NCBI RefSeq assembly: GCF_003573695.1
Contig: NC_039358.1
Coordinates: forward strand, 197,677,727 to 197,741,726
DNA from: Papaver somniferum
Lineage: Eukaryota; Streptophyta; Magnoliopsida; Ranunculales; Papaveraceae
Direction of reading: 5' to 3'
DNA: 64,000 bases
The position numbers and the translations under genes are program-made. The notes under the pieces were generated by a model. It saw only the letters and a list, made by a program, of their open reading frames with translations. It had not been told where the DNA came from and searched no databases. The first letter of the stretch is position 1; the number at the start of each line of letters is the position of its first letter. Positions 24,098-35,277 of this stretch are shown here, one piece after another.

Positions 24098-25184
24098 GAA
24101 CATGAAATATTACAAGGGATGATGCTCATAAAAACAACACAACACAGACCCTAATCTGACACTACTGTTCTACCAGAACTTAACATGATCAACATTAAAA
24201 TCATAAGAACTAACAAAAAAGCTGTATAAGTCAATTTTCTAGTGTGCACAGTCTAATCAGTTCTAGGCTTACAATTTTCACAAATATTTGCATCTAAATC
24301 TTATTTACGCAATCCATATGAATAATACTAACAAGCAACATGAAATATTACAAGGGATGATGCTCATAAAAACAACACAAACCCTAATCTGACACTACTG
24401 TTCAACCAGAACTTAACATTATCAACATTAAAATCATAAGAAATAACAAAAAAGTTGTATAGTGTGCACAGTCTAATCATTTCTAGGCTTACAATTTTCA
24501 CAAATATTTGCATCCAAATCTTATCTACGCAATCCATATGAATCATACTAACAAGCAACATGAAATATTACAAGGGATGATGCTCATAAAAACAACACAG
24601 ACCCTAATATGACACTACTGTTCAACCAGAACTTAACATGATCAACACTAAAATCATAAGAAATAACAAAAAAGCTGTATAGTGTGCACAGTCTAATTAT
24701 TTCTAGGCAATTTGCACAAATATTTGCATCTAAATCTTATCTACGCAATCCATATGAATCATACTAACAAGCAACATGAAATATTACAAGGGATGATTCT
24801 CATAAAAACAACACAGACCCTAATCTGACTCTACTGTTCAACCAGAACTTAACATGATCAATATTAAAATCATAAGAAATAACAAAAATGCTGTATAGTG
24901 TGCACAGTCTAATCATTTCTAGGCTTACAATTTTCACAAGTATTTGCATCCAAATCTTATCTACGCAATCCATATGAATCATACTAACAAGCAACATGAA
25001 ATATTACAAGGGATGATGCTCATAAAAACAACACAGACGCTAATCTGACACTACTGTTCAACCAGAACTTAACATGATCAACATTAAAATCATAAGAAAT
25101 AACAAAAAAGATGTATAGTGTGCACAGTCTAATCATTTCTAGGCTTACAATTTTCACAAATATTTGCATCTAAATCTTATCTAC
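24098..25184 (-). repeat. ~220-bp tandem array duplicating the intron/exon-2 boundary
   Basis: Units start at 24098, 24339, 24559, 24775 and 24995 (spacing 241, 220, 216 and 220 bp). On the minus strand every unit contains AG followed by ATGCAAATATTTGTGAAAA or a close variant, the same bases as the true splice acceptor and first six ubiquitin codons (MQIFVK), and most units then have TTGTAAGC, a usable 5' splice-donor sequence. The Gypsy element at 25185 splits the array; it resumes at 34272. Confidence 0.9.
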
Positions 25185-25612
25185 TGTAGTTGCAGGAAAT
25201 CCTACACTATACCCCTCACAAGATTTTATTAACATTCAACTCATTTTAGATCAACAATCTTAATTTTATTGATGAATCTTTGAAAATCTTACAAGAAAAG
25301 ATAAAGGAATCAAGAATAACCACTGTTCTAGATTTTCTCTCTCCTCTTTACTTACTTCTCACTTAGAAAAAGATATCTCTCTCCTTTACTGCTAATCTGT
25401 CCTTTATTTTCGGATATGGCTTGCGACATTCTCACAACCTTACAAATGTTAATCTCTCAAACTCTCTAATTTTCGCAGGACTATCACATCTTTCTCATGA
25501 TTTTAGCTGACGTCGTTTATTATATCTTTTCTGAAATTGTTCTGCGACGCTGTTGTGTTGTGTTGTTGATAATTTCGCTGAGACATTATCGCTGCGAGAT
25601 TATGATCCTACA
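25185..25612 (-). repeat. Element A 3' LTR
   Basis: 428 bp. It lacks about 40 bp present in the other LTR and in element B (the segment around GAACGACTATT...GTGAATGAC), which removes the TATA-like box. Just right of it, the minus strand reads GAGAAGAGGCAAGA, a good polypurine tract. Confidence 0.93.
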
Positions 25613-25814
25613 TCTTGCCTCTTCTCATATCTTCTCTGCAAAGTAGAGAATGATGTGAGAAATGCCGTAGTTATCCAATATTTCATATTCTGCATTTATC
25701 ACACGTATCCTTTTTCCCATCCGTATCTTGACACGTCTCTTGTAACCGCTGCTTTTCAACCACTTACATCTTTCCGCATTCATTGTGTTTATCTTCTCAA
25801 TAAAAAATTTCCTC

Positions 25815-25823
25815 TATATATAC
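25815..25823 (+). promoter_or_regulatory. TATA box of the element A antisense gene
   Basis: TATATATAC sits about 200 bp before the antisense ATG (26019), in a CT-rich leader. Element B has TATATAC at the same relative place (42758), so the box is conserved although the coding parts differ. Confidence 0.55.
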
Positions 25824-26018
25824 TCTTTCTCACTCTATTTTTCTCTCTTTTTATTTTCTCTGCAACTTCATTGTTCTTCTGCAAATTCCATTATTGCAAC
25901 TTTTCTTCTTTCTTCTTCTTTCAATCTTTTAAGTTCTTCTTCATCTCCATATTGTTCCCTCTGTAGATCTTCATCATTTTTAATTTTCTTCAAAATAATC
26001 TTCCTGCTAGTGTTTTCC

Positions 26019-28258
26019 ATGGATTCATCAAGGTTAGTTTTCTTTATGGGTTTTGCTGAAATTAATCTTGCTTACTGCCTTATTTGATGTTGTTTATGTG
26101 ATTCCCATACTTTTGTTATTTCAGCAAAAGCGCCTCCAACACTAAATTTACGGTTCAGAACCCTAATATTCCCAAGACGTAGCATAAGATTTTTGTACAC
26201 AAAAGAAAGTCTGCGAATCAGAAGGTAGTAAGAAACATTACTCTTCTATAATAACAATATTGTTGCCTCTGTTTCTTATCTGGATTGTAATTCGCAGGGT
26301 GATAAGGATGTCAATAGACCTCTCAAGAAATATCGCCACCTTAAAACTGTTGAAACCTCTGTTTTATTTCATTCACTATCCCTTCTAAATCTCCTGCGAC
26401 ATCTTTGCAAGTTAAACCATTATCTCCAATTCGCGAAAAAGCTGCCTCTGACTTCATTTCCTCAACTGACCTTCCAATGATTGAAACCCCCATTGTTGAT
26501 TCTTCTGTGAATGAAACTTCTTTTCTCCCTATTGATAATGTTTCTCAATCTTCTATCATTACCATCTCTCTACCTGAGCCTCTTCCCTTTTCGAAAGAAA
26601 CTGTGTAAGGAATATATATTGCTTTCAAAGTTTTGTCTGAAGTCCTGGATGATGGCAAAAGGTATCCAATTGATCCTGTCAAGTCTGGTATTTGCAAAAT
26701 TCTGAGTAAGTATTTCGGTTCTGATAGAGCTGCTTCGCAAACATCTTTGGAAAAAGAGTGTAATGCTCTTCGTCTCGAAAATTAAAAGCTTCAGAATGTT
26801 TTGCTGGATCGTGACAATCTTCACAAGAAGAATGATGAACTGAGAGGTATGATTTCGTTATCTGTATCTTCAATTTGCCTTTCTAATGATTTTATGCTTC
26901 CCATATTTAATTATCCTTGAAATCCCTCTTTCGCATGTTAAGCCTTAAACTAGAAACGAATAATGGAGAGATATCAATTTGAATCTGTTGTTGAAGAAGC
27001 CCGTGTGGATAAAATTTTTTTGATGGATCAATATAACCAATTAGATAACCTCTATTCATATTTTGTTGATCATATAAATAATCTTACCAATGAAAATACC
27101 CAATTAGTTCAGAGGCAAGACTTATTAAGTAATGAAATATCTCGCCTTTCTTATTCTGTAACTAAAGCTAATTTAGGGATGGAAACTTTATCAGATGAGA
27201 ATAAAACCTTATCTCAAGAGAAGCGAACTTGTTTAAACAAGATGACGATATCTTCACAACAACTTAGTGTTCTTCAGAAAGTATGTGATAACCAAGAACA
27301 ATCTCTTCGCTCTTTGAGAAATGAACTTAAAGAAGTAACAGAGTCATCTATCGCTGAAAGAGATACACTCATTCAAGGTAGAATAGCTTTAAGTGTAAAG
27401 GCGAATCAACTTAAAGAACAATATTCCAAATTAGAAGAATCTCATTCTTCTCTTGCGAAGAAAAATGCCTTTCTTCTTTCTAAAGAGAAAAATCTTTAGT
27501 CTCGACTTAAAGGTTTAGTTGGAGATAAATTTGATGACGCAATGGATCGTTGGGAGAATAGTTGTATGACCTTGATTCAACACCTTATTTCAAAAAAGGA
27601 AGGTAGTCATAATAATTTGACTGCCTTTACTATTTTTTCTTCGTCATATCTTTTTGAGTTCTTCATCTTATTAAAATTTTGTATTCTACCTTTCGCAGAT
27701 TCTGAGAAAAATCTTCATTCCTCCATTTCTGTTTTGGAGGCTAAATATGCCGAAATTTGCAAAGAAAATGCATTACTTGTCTCTGTCCTTACTGGTTCTC
27801 GCGACCGAGCAGAAAGAAGACTTGATTATCTTGCTTACTTTAAGGATATTCAAGATAGGAATCATCAGAGAGCACTTCTTCGTCAAGTTCATCTCCAGGC
27901 TGAAGTCCTTGTAAATGATATTTTATTGTCTAAATCTCTTCCTCCTACATCAATCGAACCTCTGGAAGTAGATGATGATGAAGTTACTCGTCCTGCTGAC
28001 AGTGATTATGATTATGAAAGTGGTGCAGAGGATAGTTTCTTGGAAGATGGAGAAGAAATTCCTTCTAAGGAAGCAACTGCTGGTGTTAATGAAAATGAAA
28101 AAGAAATCTCTTATGAAGAAGTAATTGTTGGCGATAATCAATATGCTAATCAAGGCGAAGATCAGAATCGAAATGCAGGAGAAGCTGGCGATAATGAGAA
28201 CATTGGTGAAGAACGTCTATTATCTTCTTCTACTGGAATTAATACTGAAGCATGAGCT
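26019..28258 (+). pseudogene. Antisense gene (aORF) of element A: coiled-coil protein with acidic tail
   Basis: Runs opposite to pol. A short exon MDSS(S) ends at a GT (26033). A second starts at 26125 after TTTCAG and reaches a stop. Coiled-coil exons follow: 26963-27499 (MERYQFESVVEEARVDKIFL, many Leu/Glu/Lys heptads, stop TAG at 27497) and about 27700-28255 (SEKNLHSSISVLEAKYAEIC then an acidic tail). Introns start GT and end AG (for example GCAG before TTCTGAG at 27699). Compared with element B it lacks the N-terminal Transposase_28-like domain. Such antisense ORFs are known in Tat elements (for example Grande), but their function is unknown. Broken by stops. Confidence 0.75.
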
Positions 28259-28859
28259 TCTTATCTAGTTCTATCTTCTTGAATTGTCTCATCTTTTTTA
28301 CTTTTTGCGAATAATATTCATCAACCAACTTCGGAATCACTTTTCCCTTTTAGTATTTTGCTGGTGAAAAAGATAAGGCCTCTTGTTTATTGATTCCCAT
28401 ACTTGCCTCTCATTATCTTTCTTGTGAAAAATGATCTGTTATGAATACTTATAAATATTTTGTTTTGTCATGTGGTCTTATTTTGCCTTCCTAATTAAAG
28501 GTCTTATTATGCTACCTCTTGTCATTGCGACAAAATCTCAGGACGTTCTTGCACTTTCATGCAAGAACCCATTGATCTTTCCTTAACTTTTTCTTTTGTA
28601 TTATGGCCTCTTCAGGAATGTTGCGACAATATGACAGGCCTAAATATTCTTGTGAAAATAAATCCCCATGACATTGCCGTCTTGCAACGAAATCGCAGGA
28701 CGTCTTCGTACTATCATGCGAAAACCCATTGATCTCGTCTTATCTTTTTCTTTTGTATTATTGCCTCTTCAGGATTGTTGCACAAATATGACAAGCCTTA
28801 ATACTTTTGCGAGTAAAAAGCCTCATGACATTTGCGTCTTAAGATACTTATCAACTCCC

Positions 28860-29400
28860 TAATGGAGGGTGCTGCCCTTATCTTCCCCCTGGTTGCCCCT
28901 TCAAGGAGGCGTACTTCTACCATACAAGGTTAGCTCCTCCCATCCAGTCTTAACAACAACCAGTTGTTTTCGCATCCTCTTATCCCTTTTACCTATATGG
29001 ATTATGGTTATGAGACTGCACCCTAAGTGGGGTTTTCTTCGGGCCGAGTGCAGTATAAGCCAAGACTTGTCAAGAATGGCAAGGTATGTTTCAAACGCCC
29101 CTGTAACTCTTGACTCAACCATGTACCTCGGCGCCTTGATCAGATTCAGCACTCCTTGGGAGAGTCCTTATTACCTTAGTCTCCCAACCTAAGTCATATG
29201 CTTAAGCTGAGAATCCAAGGTGCCTCTCCCGGATGGGCTTTATTGACCCCAAATCTCCATGATTCAGGTTCCGGTGGCGGTGTAGCCTTTTGCTGAGCCA
29301 TGCAACAGGTACCTCCTTATATGACGTACTTTAGGTCTTAAATTTGCCTCTTGCGAAATTTTATTCGCGAATTAGGGTGTACGCCATAAAGGTTTGCCCG
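28860..29400. other. Conserved GC-richer block between convergent aORF and pol (element A)
   Basis: Non-coding but very similar to 46330-46865 in element B, including TGGAGGGTGC, CTGGTTGCCCCTTCAAGGAG and AGTGCAGTATAAGCCAAGAC. It lies between the two converging genes, so it may hold transcript ends. Upstream (28517-28830), two ~155-bp copies around CGCAGGACGT/CTCAGGACGT form a tandem duplication, also present in element B (about 45990-46300). Confidence 0.7.
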
Positions 29401-29709
29401 TTTCTTTCATGTCATTGTTCTATGATTATCTCTGCGAAAGTTTCGCACATCATGATCTTGTATTGATATGAATGATCTCGCAATTATTCTTTCAGAGTCC
29501 ATAACTTCTCAAAGATTCTTACGGATAATATGTTTTTAAGTACAACCTGTTCCATGGTCTGTCAAGTCTATGACCAACATCTCTACCTTATGGATCCATT
29601 AATTTATAATCTCCTGTTCCAACTATCTCATTAATGATGTAAGGTTTGTCCCATTTTTTCGCTAACTTTCCACCACTTTCTCGTTGATATATTGGTGTCT
29701 CTCGCAGAA

Positions 29710-31830
29710 CTAAATCTCCTGGTTGGATTCGCGTACTTTGACACGTTTATTATATTCTCGGACTAATCTTCGCTGATAATTCTCCATATGTTGTAAATCT
29801 CTTTCTCTTCTTTCTTCTAATTCATCAAGTTTTTTTAAGATCAAACCCGCACTAAGATTTTTCTCCCAAGCTTCTCTCTTTGTTGTTGGAATAACAACTT
29901 CTGTTGGTAACACCGCTTCAACTCCATATGTTAAACAAAAAGGTGACATTCCAGTAGCTTCCCTTCTAGTTGTATTATAAGCCCATACTGCATTATGTAC
30001 TTGTTCGCACCATGCTCTATGATGTCCTTCCAATTTCTTCTTTAATATATCTGCAATTGTTTTGTTTGTTGCTTCTACCTGCCCATTAGCTTGTGGATAC
30101 AAAGGAGTAGACTTTCCACCTTTTATCTTAAATGCATTAAGTAACATTTCTATGTTCTGTCCTTCAAACTGCTTCCCATTATCAGATACCAACTACACAG
30201 GAATTCCGAATCTGCAAATGATATTTTCGAATATGAATGTAAAGATATCTTTGTTGCGAATATGCTGTACTTCCTTCACTTCTGTCCATTTTATGAAATA
30301 ATCTGTTGCGACTATTAAGTATCTTCTTTGTCCGGAACCTGGTAAAAATGGTCCCACAATATCTAAACCCCATTTTCCAAAAGTCCACACACTGGTTGAA
30401 GATGACAATGGTGCTCCAGGTGCGTGTATTTTCTTTCCATTCCGTTGACAATCTTCGCAACGTCTTGATATTTGTTTTGCATCTTCGTGAATGTATGGCC
30501 AGTAATATCCTTGCATTTTTGCTCTATCTTCCAAAGATCTTCCCCCGCTATGATTGCCAGCATCCCCACTATGTAACATTTTTAGCACTTTTTCTCCTTC
30601 CTCTCGTGTCAAACATCTGAGTGATGGTCCATTAAAGGATTTTCGGTATAGCAGCCCATCTCTTAATTCATAATTCGTTGCACGGCTTTTTAACTTGTGT
30701 TTTTCCAATCTATTTCTTAGTGTTTGTCCTTTCGTCAAATATGCCTGAAGTTCTGTTCTCCAATCTGCGATATTGTTCGTTTGTTCTTCTTCTCCACTTT
30801 CTATCATCATTACGTCCACTTCTTCTTCTTCTTTATTGATTGATGGTGATAGAAGTGTCTGTATTTTTATGCATCTCGCAGTTGGGTCTGTCATCATGCT
30901 TGAGATGAAATAAAAAGCGTCTGCGAGCCTGTTATCCTTCCTTGAAATGTGCCTCCATTTTATTTTTGGGATTTTCGCTGACAATTCTTCAACGAGCTTC
31001 TTATATTTCTTCAAGGATGGTTCATTTGTAGTATACTCTCCCTTTATTTGGCGAATAACTAGCTGCGAATCACTAGTGATCCTGGCATTTTCTAGTTTCA
31101 TTTCTATTGCGAATTTTAAGGCATGTATCACAGCTTCATATTCCGTTTCATTATTGGTGGATGTGAATTCCAATCTGAATGAAAAAGCCATCTTCACTCC
31201 TTCTGGAGAAATTAAAACAATCCCAACTCCATTGCCTTCTCCATTTGATGATCCATCTACCAATATCTCCCATCTATTTGGTTCTGTTAATAAATCTTTT
31301 GGATCTACGTGTTCTTCTTCTATATCCATCATTTCTTCAACCGCTTCATCTTCTTCTAAAGGAAATTCTGCCAAGAAATCTGCAACAACTTGTGGTTTTG
31401 GTGAAGACAAAATTTCATATTTAATATCAAAGTGGCCTACTTGTGCATTCCATCTCTCCAGTCTTCCTGATCTTTTAGAATTCTTCATCACTAATTCAAT
31501 TGGTACTTTTGTTAATACCTTTATCTTGTGCGCTTGAAAATATATACGGAGCTTAAATGATGCATAAACTAATGCTAAGATTAACTTCTCAATCTTTGAG
31601 TAATTCTTCTCGGCAGTATTAAAATTTTTGCTAATGTAATAGATGGGTTTATCCACTCCTGCGTCTATTCGCAATAACACAACACTTAATGCATGCGACG
31701 TCGTCACAAGATAGATCAATAATTCTTCTCCTGATTCTGCCTTTTGTAAAATAGTTGTATTCATAAGATGTTCTTTGATCCCTTGAAAAGATTTTTCGCA
31801 TTCATCAGTCGAATTTCTCCCCCTTCTTGA
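29710..31830 (-). pseudogene. Element A RNase H and integrase
   Basis: Frame 31764-30193 begins in the RT/RNase H connection (VVLLRIDAGVDKPIYYISKN) and carries an RNase H (ILVDGSSNGEGNGVGIVLIS, TNNETEYEAVIHAL, ITSDSQLVIRQIKGEY). It then has the integrase zinc finger (H...H, CEDCQRNGKKIHAPG) and WGLDIVGPFLPGSG, the first catalytic Asp. A TAG at 30190-30192 (where CAG is expected) ends it. 30189-29710 continues with SDNGKQFEGQ (second Asp), PQANGQVEATNK (catalytic Glu) and the C-terminal part. The D,D,E residues are all visible. At 31800-31830 a short deletion shifts the frame against RT. Confidence 0.92.
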
Positions 31831-32977
31831 GTATATCGAAAAAATATTTCCATTTGTCTGATGATCGCGAAATGAATCTCCCCAGCGAAGCTAAAAGTTC
31901 ATTCAACTTCTGTACATCTTTTATTGTTGCGGGTGTTGGCATGTCACGAACTACTTGCACTTTTTCTGGATCAACTTGTATTCCTTCCTTTGATACAATG
32001 TAGCCTAAAATTTTTCCCGATGCAACTCCAATAGTACACTTTTCAGGATTCAATTTAATGTTATACTGCCGCATTTGTTCAAAAATCTCCCTCAGGTCCT
32101 GTACATGGTCTTTGGCTTCTTTAATCTTTACTAACATGTCATCCAAGTATACTTCTAATGTTTTGTGTATCCATTTTGCGAACACCTTCTCTACCATTCC
32201 TTGATATGTCGCTCCTGCATTTCGCAAACCAAATGGCATTTTCGTGTAACAATATAAACCCCTAGGGGCGAAGAAAGCAGTATGTTCTTGATCTTCTTCA
32301 GCAAGAGGTATTTGGTTTTATCCTTTGTACCCATCTAGAGACAATACCCTATCATTTCCCGCCGCGGATTCCACCATTTGAGGAATATCTGGTAATGGAA
32401 AACTATCTTTAGGACAAGCTTTGTTTAAATCAGTGAAATCTATGCAAATCCTTATTCCTTTGTTTTTCTTTGGGACAATGACCATATTCGCTATCCATTC
32501 TGGGTATTTAGCTTCTCTTATGATTCCTGCATCAAGCATTTTCTGTAGTTTTTCTTCTATTTGGGAAAGGTAAGCTGTTGCGATTTTTCTTATTCTTTGT
32601 TTAAATGGTATCACACTCTTGATAATCTCCAACTTGTGACATGCAATTGATGGATCTATTCCCGGTATCTCATCCATGCTCCCTGCGAAAACGTCTTTAT
32701 ATTCTCGCAAAAGGTTAACAGTTCTTTCTTCTTCTTCTACATCCATCTTGGTTCCAATTCTCAATATTAGAGGTTCTTTTATAGTCCCAACGTTTACTTC
32801 TTTTGTTGGTTCTGCGGCTGTGTAACTGGACTTGGATTCTCCCATTGTTGTTGGTTCTTTTATTGTTTTCACAGGTCCTTCCCCCTCTTCCGAAATTTCG
32901 CTGGGTATTCCCCTGCCTTCTTTTTCCCTTATCATGTATACTCTAAATTCTTGTTCTTTCTTTGCCTCCTTTGCCAA
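31805..32977 (-). pseudogene. Element A reverse transcriptase
   Basis: 32977-32318 holds the RT fingers and palm: PSIACHKLEI, VIPFKQRIRKIATAYLSQIE, DAGIIREAKYPEWIANMVIV, GIRICIDFTDLNKACPKDSF and LSLDGYKG, then a stop. 32239-31805 continues with MPFGLRNAGATYQGMVEKVF, the catalytic box YLDDM (usual form YVDDM) and LNPEKC...GKILGYIVS. The stop between the halves and the TGA at the end break the frame. Acts as RNA- and DNA-dependent DNA polymerase in intact relatives. Confidence 0.92.
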
Positions 32978-33031
32978 CTTTCTGCAGAATTGTTTCCTTT
33001 TTACTTGTCCTTCATAATGCTTTACTTCAAT

Positions 33032-33700
33032 TTAATGACATAATTTGGCATTGTCAACATCTCCTTTGATTTCACCTATTCCATTTGGTTTGGGGAATTT
33101 AATACATTGATGCAATGTTGATATTACAACTTTTATCGCATGTATCCATGGTCTTCCTAACAACATATTATATGGCGATTCCATATCCACCACGCATAGT
33201 GTCACGTGTGTTTCGATCTCTCCTAGTGGAATTCGTACTACTATTTCTCCTTTAGGTTTTGTCGTGGATTTTCCAAAGCCATGAACAAGATATGTTGAAT
33301 TGGACATTTTTTCATCTTTAAATCCCATTCCCCTGAACGCATGATAGAATATTATATCCACTGAACTTCCTGTATCCACTAAAGTTCTGTTCAATATCCA
33401 TTCTTCCATCGATTTTGTTGTTGTTCCCTTCTCTTTTCGCGTAATAGGCACTGTAATAACCAAATGGAGATGTGTGGTTCAAATTTTCTTTTGGTATTTC
33501 TGCCGCCATGAATGTGATTTTTTTCTTTTCCCAATCTTTCAAGGGTGATGTCTTTTCTACTGCCATAACCTTCCTTCCTTCAAAATTTCGTTTATGTATT
33601 CTTCCTTTGATGTTTTCATGGAATTCATTAATCATTATTTTTGTTATCATATTACACTCCAATATTTTGCCATCTTCATTGACTCTAATCATTTTTCTTT
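33032..33700 (-). pseudogene. Element A aspartic protease
   Basis: 33463-33032 contains LVDTGSSVDIIFYHAF (catalytic DTG), LCVVDMESPYNMLLGRPW and HQCIKFP. 33692-33318 in another frame supplies the upstream part (SPLKDWEKKKITFMAAEIP), matching element B SPLEEWKKQIISFTAEEIP, so a frameshift lies near 33460. Upstream there are only about 100 bp before the LTR, so gag has been deleted. Confidence 0.88.
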
Positions 33701-33800
33701 TAGCTGGTTCACTGATTTATTTAATCACTTTCTTGATTTGAACAATTTCAACAACAATCTTCAACTTTCGATCTTCATCTCCTTGTTTCTAACGTCATTA

Positions 33801-34266
33801 TGTAGTTGCAGGAAATCCTACACTACACCCCTCACAAGATTTTATTAACATTCAACTCATTTTAGATCAACAATCTTAATTTTATTGATGAATCTTTGAA
33901 CAATCTTACAAGAAAAGATAAAGGAATCAAGAATAACCATTGTTCTAGATTTTATCTATCCTCTTTACTTACTTCTCACTTAGAAAAAGATCTCTCTCTC
34001 CTTTACAACTGAACGACTATTAATAAGGAAATATATAGTGAATGACAACTAATTTGTCCTTTATTTTCATATATGGCTTGCGACATTCTCGCAACCTTAC
34101 AAATGTTAATCTCACAAACTCTCTAATTTTCGCAGGACTATCACATCTTTCTCATTTTAGCTGACGTCGTTTATTATATCATTTCTGAAATTGTTATGCG
34201 ACGCTGTTGTGTTGTGTTGTTGATAATTTCGATGAGACATTATCGCTGCGAGATTATGATCATACA
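33801..34266 (-). repeat. Element A 5' LTR
   Basis: 466 bp, TGTAG...TACA. On the minus strand this is the promoter LTR. Its TATA-like box reads TATTAATAG where element B has TATAAATAG. The adjoining primer-binding site (33797-33780) reads TGACGTTAG instead of TGGCGCTAG in element B, so pairing to a tRNA CCA end is damaged. Confidence 0.93.
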
Positions 34267-34271
34267 TCTAC

Positions 34272-34530
34272 ACAATCCATATGAATCATACTAACAAGCA
34301 ACATGAAATATTACAGGGGATGATGCTCATAAAAACAACACAGACCCTAATCTGACACTACTGTTCAACCAGAACTTAACATGATCAACATTAAAATCAT
34401 AAGAAATAACAAAAAAGTTGTATAGTGTGCACAGTCTAATCATTTCTAGGCTTACAATTTTCACAAATATTTTCATCTAAATCTTATCTACGCAATCCAT
34501 ATGAATCATACTAACAAGAAACACCACAAA
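34272..34530 (-). repeat. Remainder of the ubiquitin intron array beyond the Gypsy insertion
   Basis: Sequence from ACAATCCATATGAATC onward continues the unit broken at 25184 and adds one further ~220-bp unit, ending near 34515. The decoy boundary here reads TTTTCACAAATATTTTCATC, so its ATG has changed to ATGAAAATATTT and the Gln codon is lost. Confidence 0.88.
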
Positions 34531-34886
34531 ATTTCATCCACTAAAAAAAGCACTTCATGATCTAGAATCAGAATCCAAAAAAATCACCATTAAATCAAAA
34601 TAAATATGATAAATACAAATCAAATCACATCTAATCAGAACTAAGAACCTAACCCTATAGTAGATTCAAACCACATAATTAGATCTAAATCCAATTAAAA
34701 CCAGAGGCAAATACATAATAAAATTGAGATATTATCAAATCAAAATATTGAATTGAAATCAAAAATCAACATCAAAAAAATAAAAAACTAATTCTTGTTA
34801 ACAAAATCAAAAATCCCTAATTCATGTTGAGAAAATCAACAATCAACTAGTGATTAGAGAGAGGCAGAGATCGATCGATAACATAC

Positions 34887-35000
34887 CTTGAGTTAAAGAG
34901 ACGGTGGAAGAAAAATTGAAAAGCGTTTTCAATTGAAAACAGAAAGAAGAGTTTTGGGCGAAGCATTGAAGAAAATTTTGATGAAGAAAATTGAAGGGAT
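34887..35000 (-). other. Polyubiquitin non-coding exon 1 and core promoter (approximate)
   Basis: On the minus strand the sequence ending CTCTTTAACTCAAG before GTATGT is CT-rich (CTTCAATTTTCTTCATC), typical of a plant ubiquitin leader. TTAAAAAAA at about 35013-35005 is a weak TATA-like candidate. The transcription start cannot be fixed. A LINE ends only about 250 bp upstream (35248), so the promoter region has been cut short or separated from distal elements. Confidence 0.5.
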
Positions 35001-35277
35001 TGAGGTGTTTTTTTAAGGGACTTTGTGACGGAACCGACTTAGAATACTTGGTAATAACGTTATTTACCAACGGGGTAGGAATCTTCGGGAAGGTAGGAAA
35101 CGGATTTGGATAACCTAATGGCCAAGGTTTCAATATATGCCAATAGTAAGATATAATTTATGTCGCTAACAAGATACAAATTGTAGTCATTAATTCTATG
35201 ATACAAATATCGACCACAACTCAATCCGGATCGGGTTATAATCATTCGTTTTTTTTTGAAGCATGAAATTTATTAAA

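Larger units (their letters stand above)
25185..34266 (-). mobile_element. Ty3/gypsy element A (Tat-like), pol present, gag missing
   Basis: LTRs 25185-25612 and 33801-34266 start TGTAGTTGCAGG and end TACA, and the element is bracketed by the perfect 5-bp target duplication TCTAC (25180-25184, 34267-34271). The pol order on the minus strand (protease, RT, RNase H, integrase) is that of Ty3/gypsy. A plus-strand antisense gene and the CHHC gag of its sister element point to the Tat/Ogre group. All pol parts have stops or shifts and there is no gag, so it is non-autonomous. Confidence 0.95.

Noticed and set aside
24364..24997. Two 65-codon frames containing MQIFVKIVSLE or MQILVKIVSLE as separate ubiquitin genes
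   Set aside because: Only the first six codons are ubiquitin-like; the rest is intron sequence of the tandem array.
30947..31537. 196-codon plus-strand frame opposite the element A RNase H
   Set aside because: Shadow of the RNase H/integrase frame; no domain of its own.
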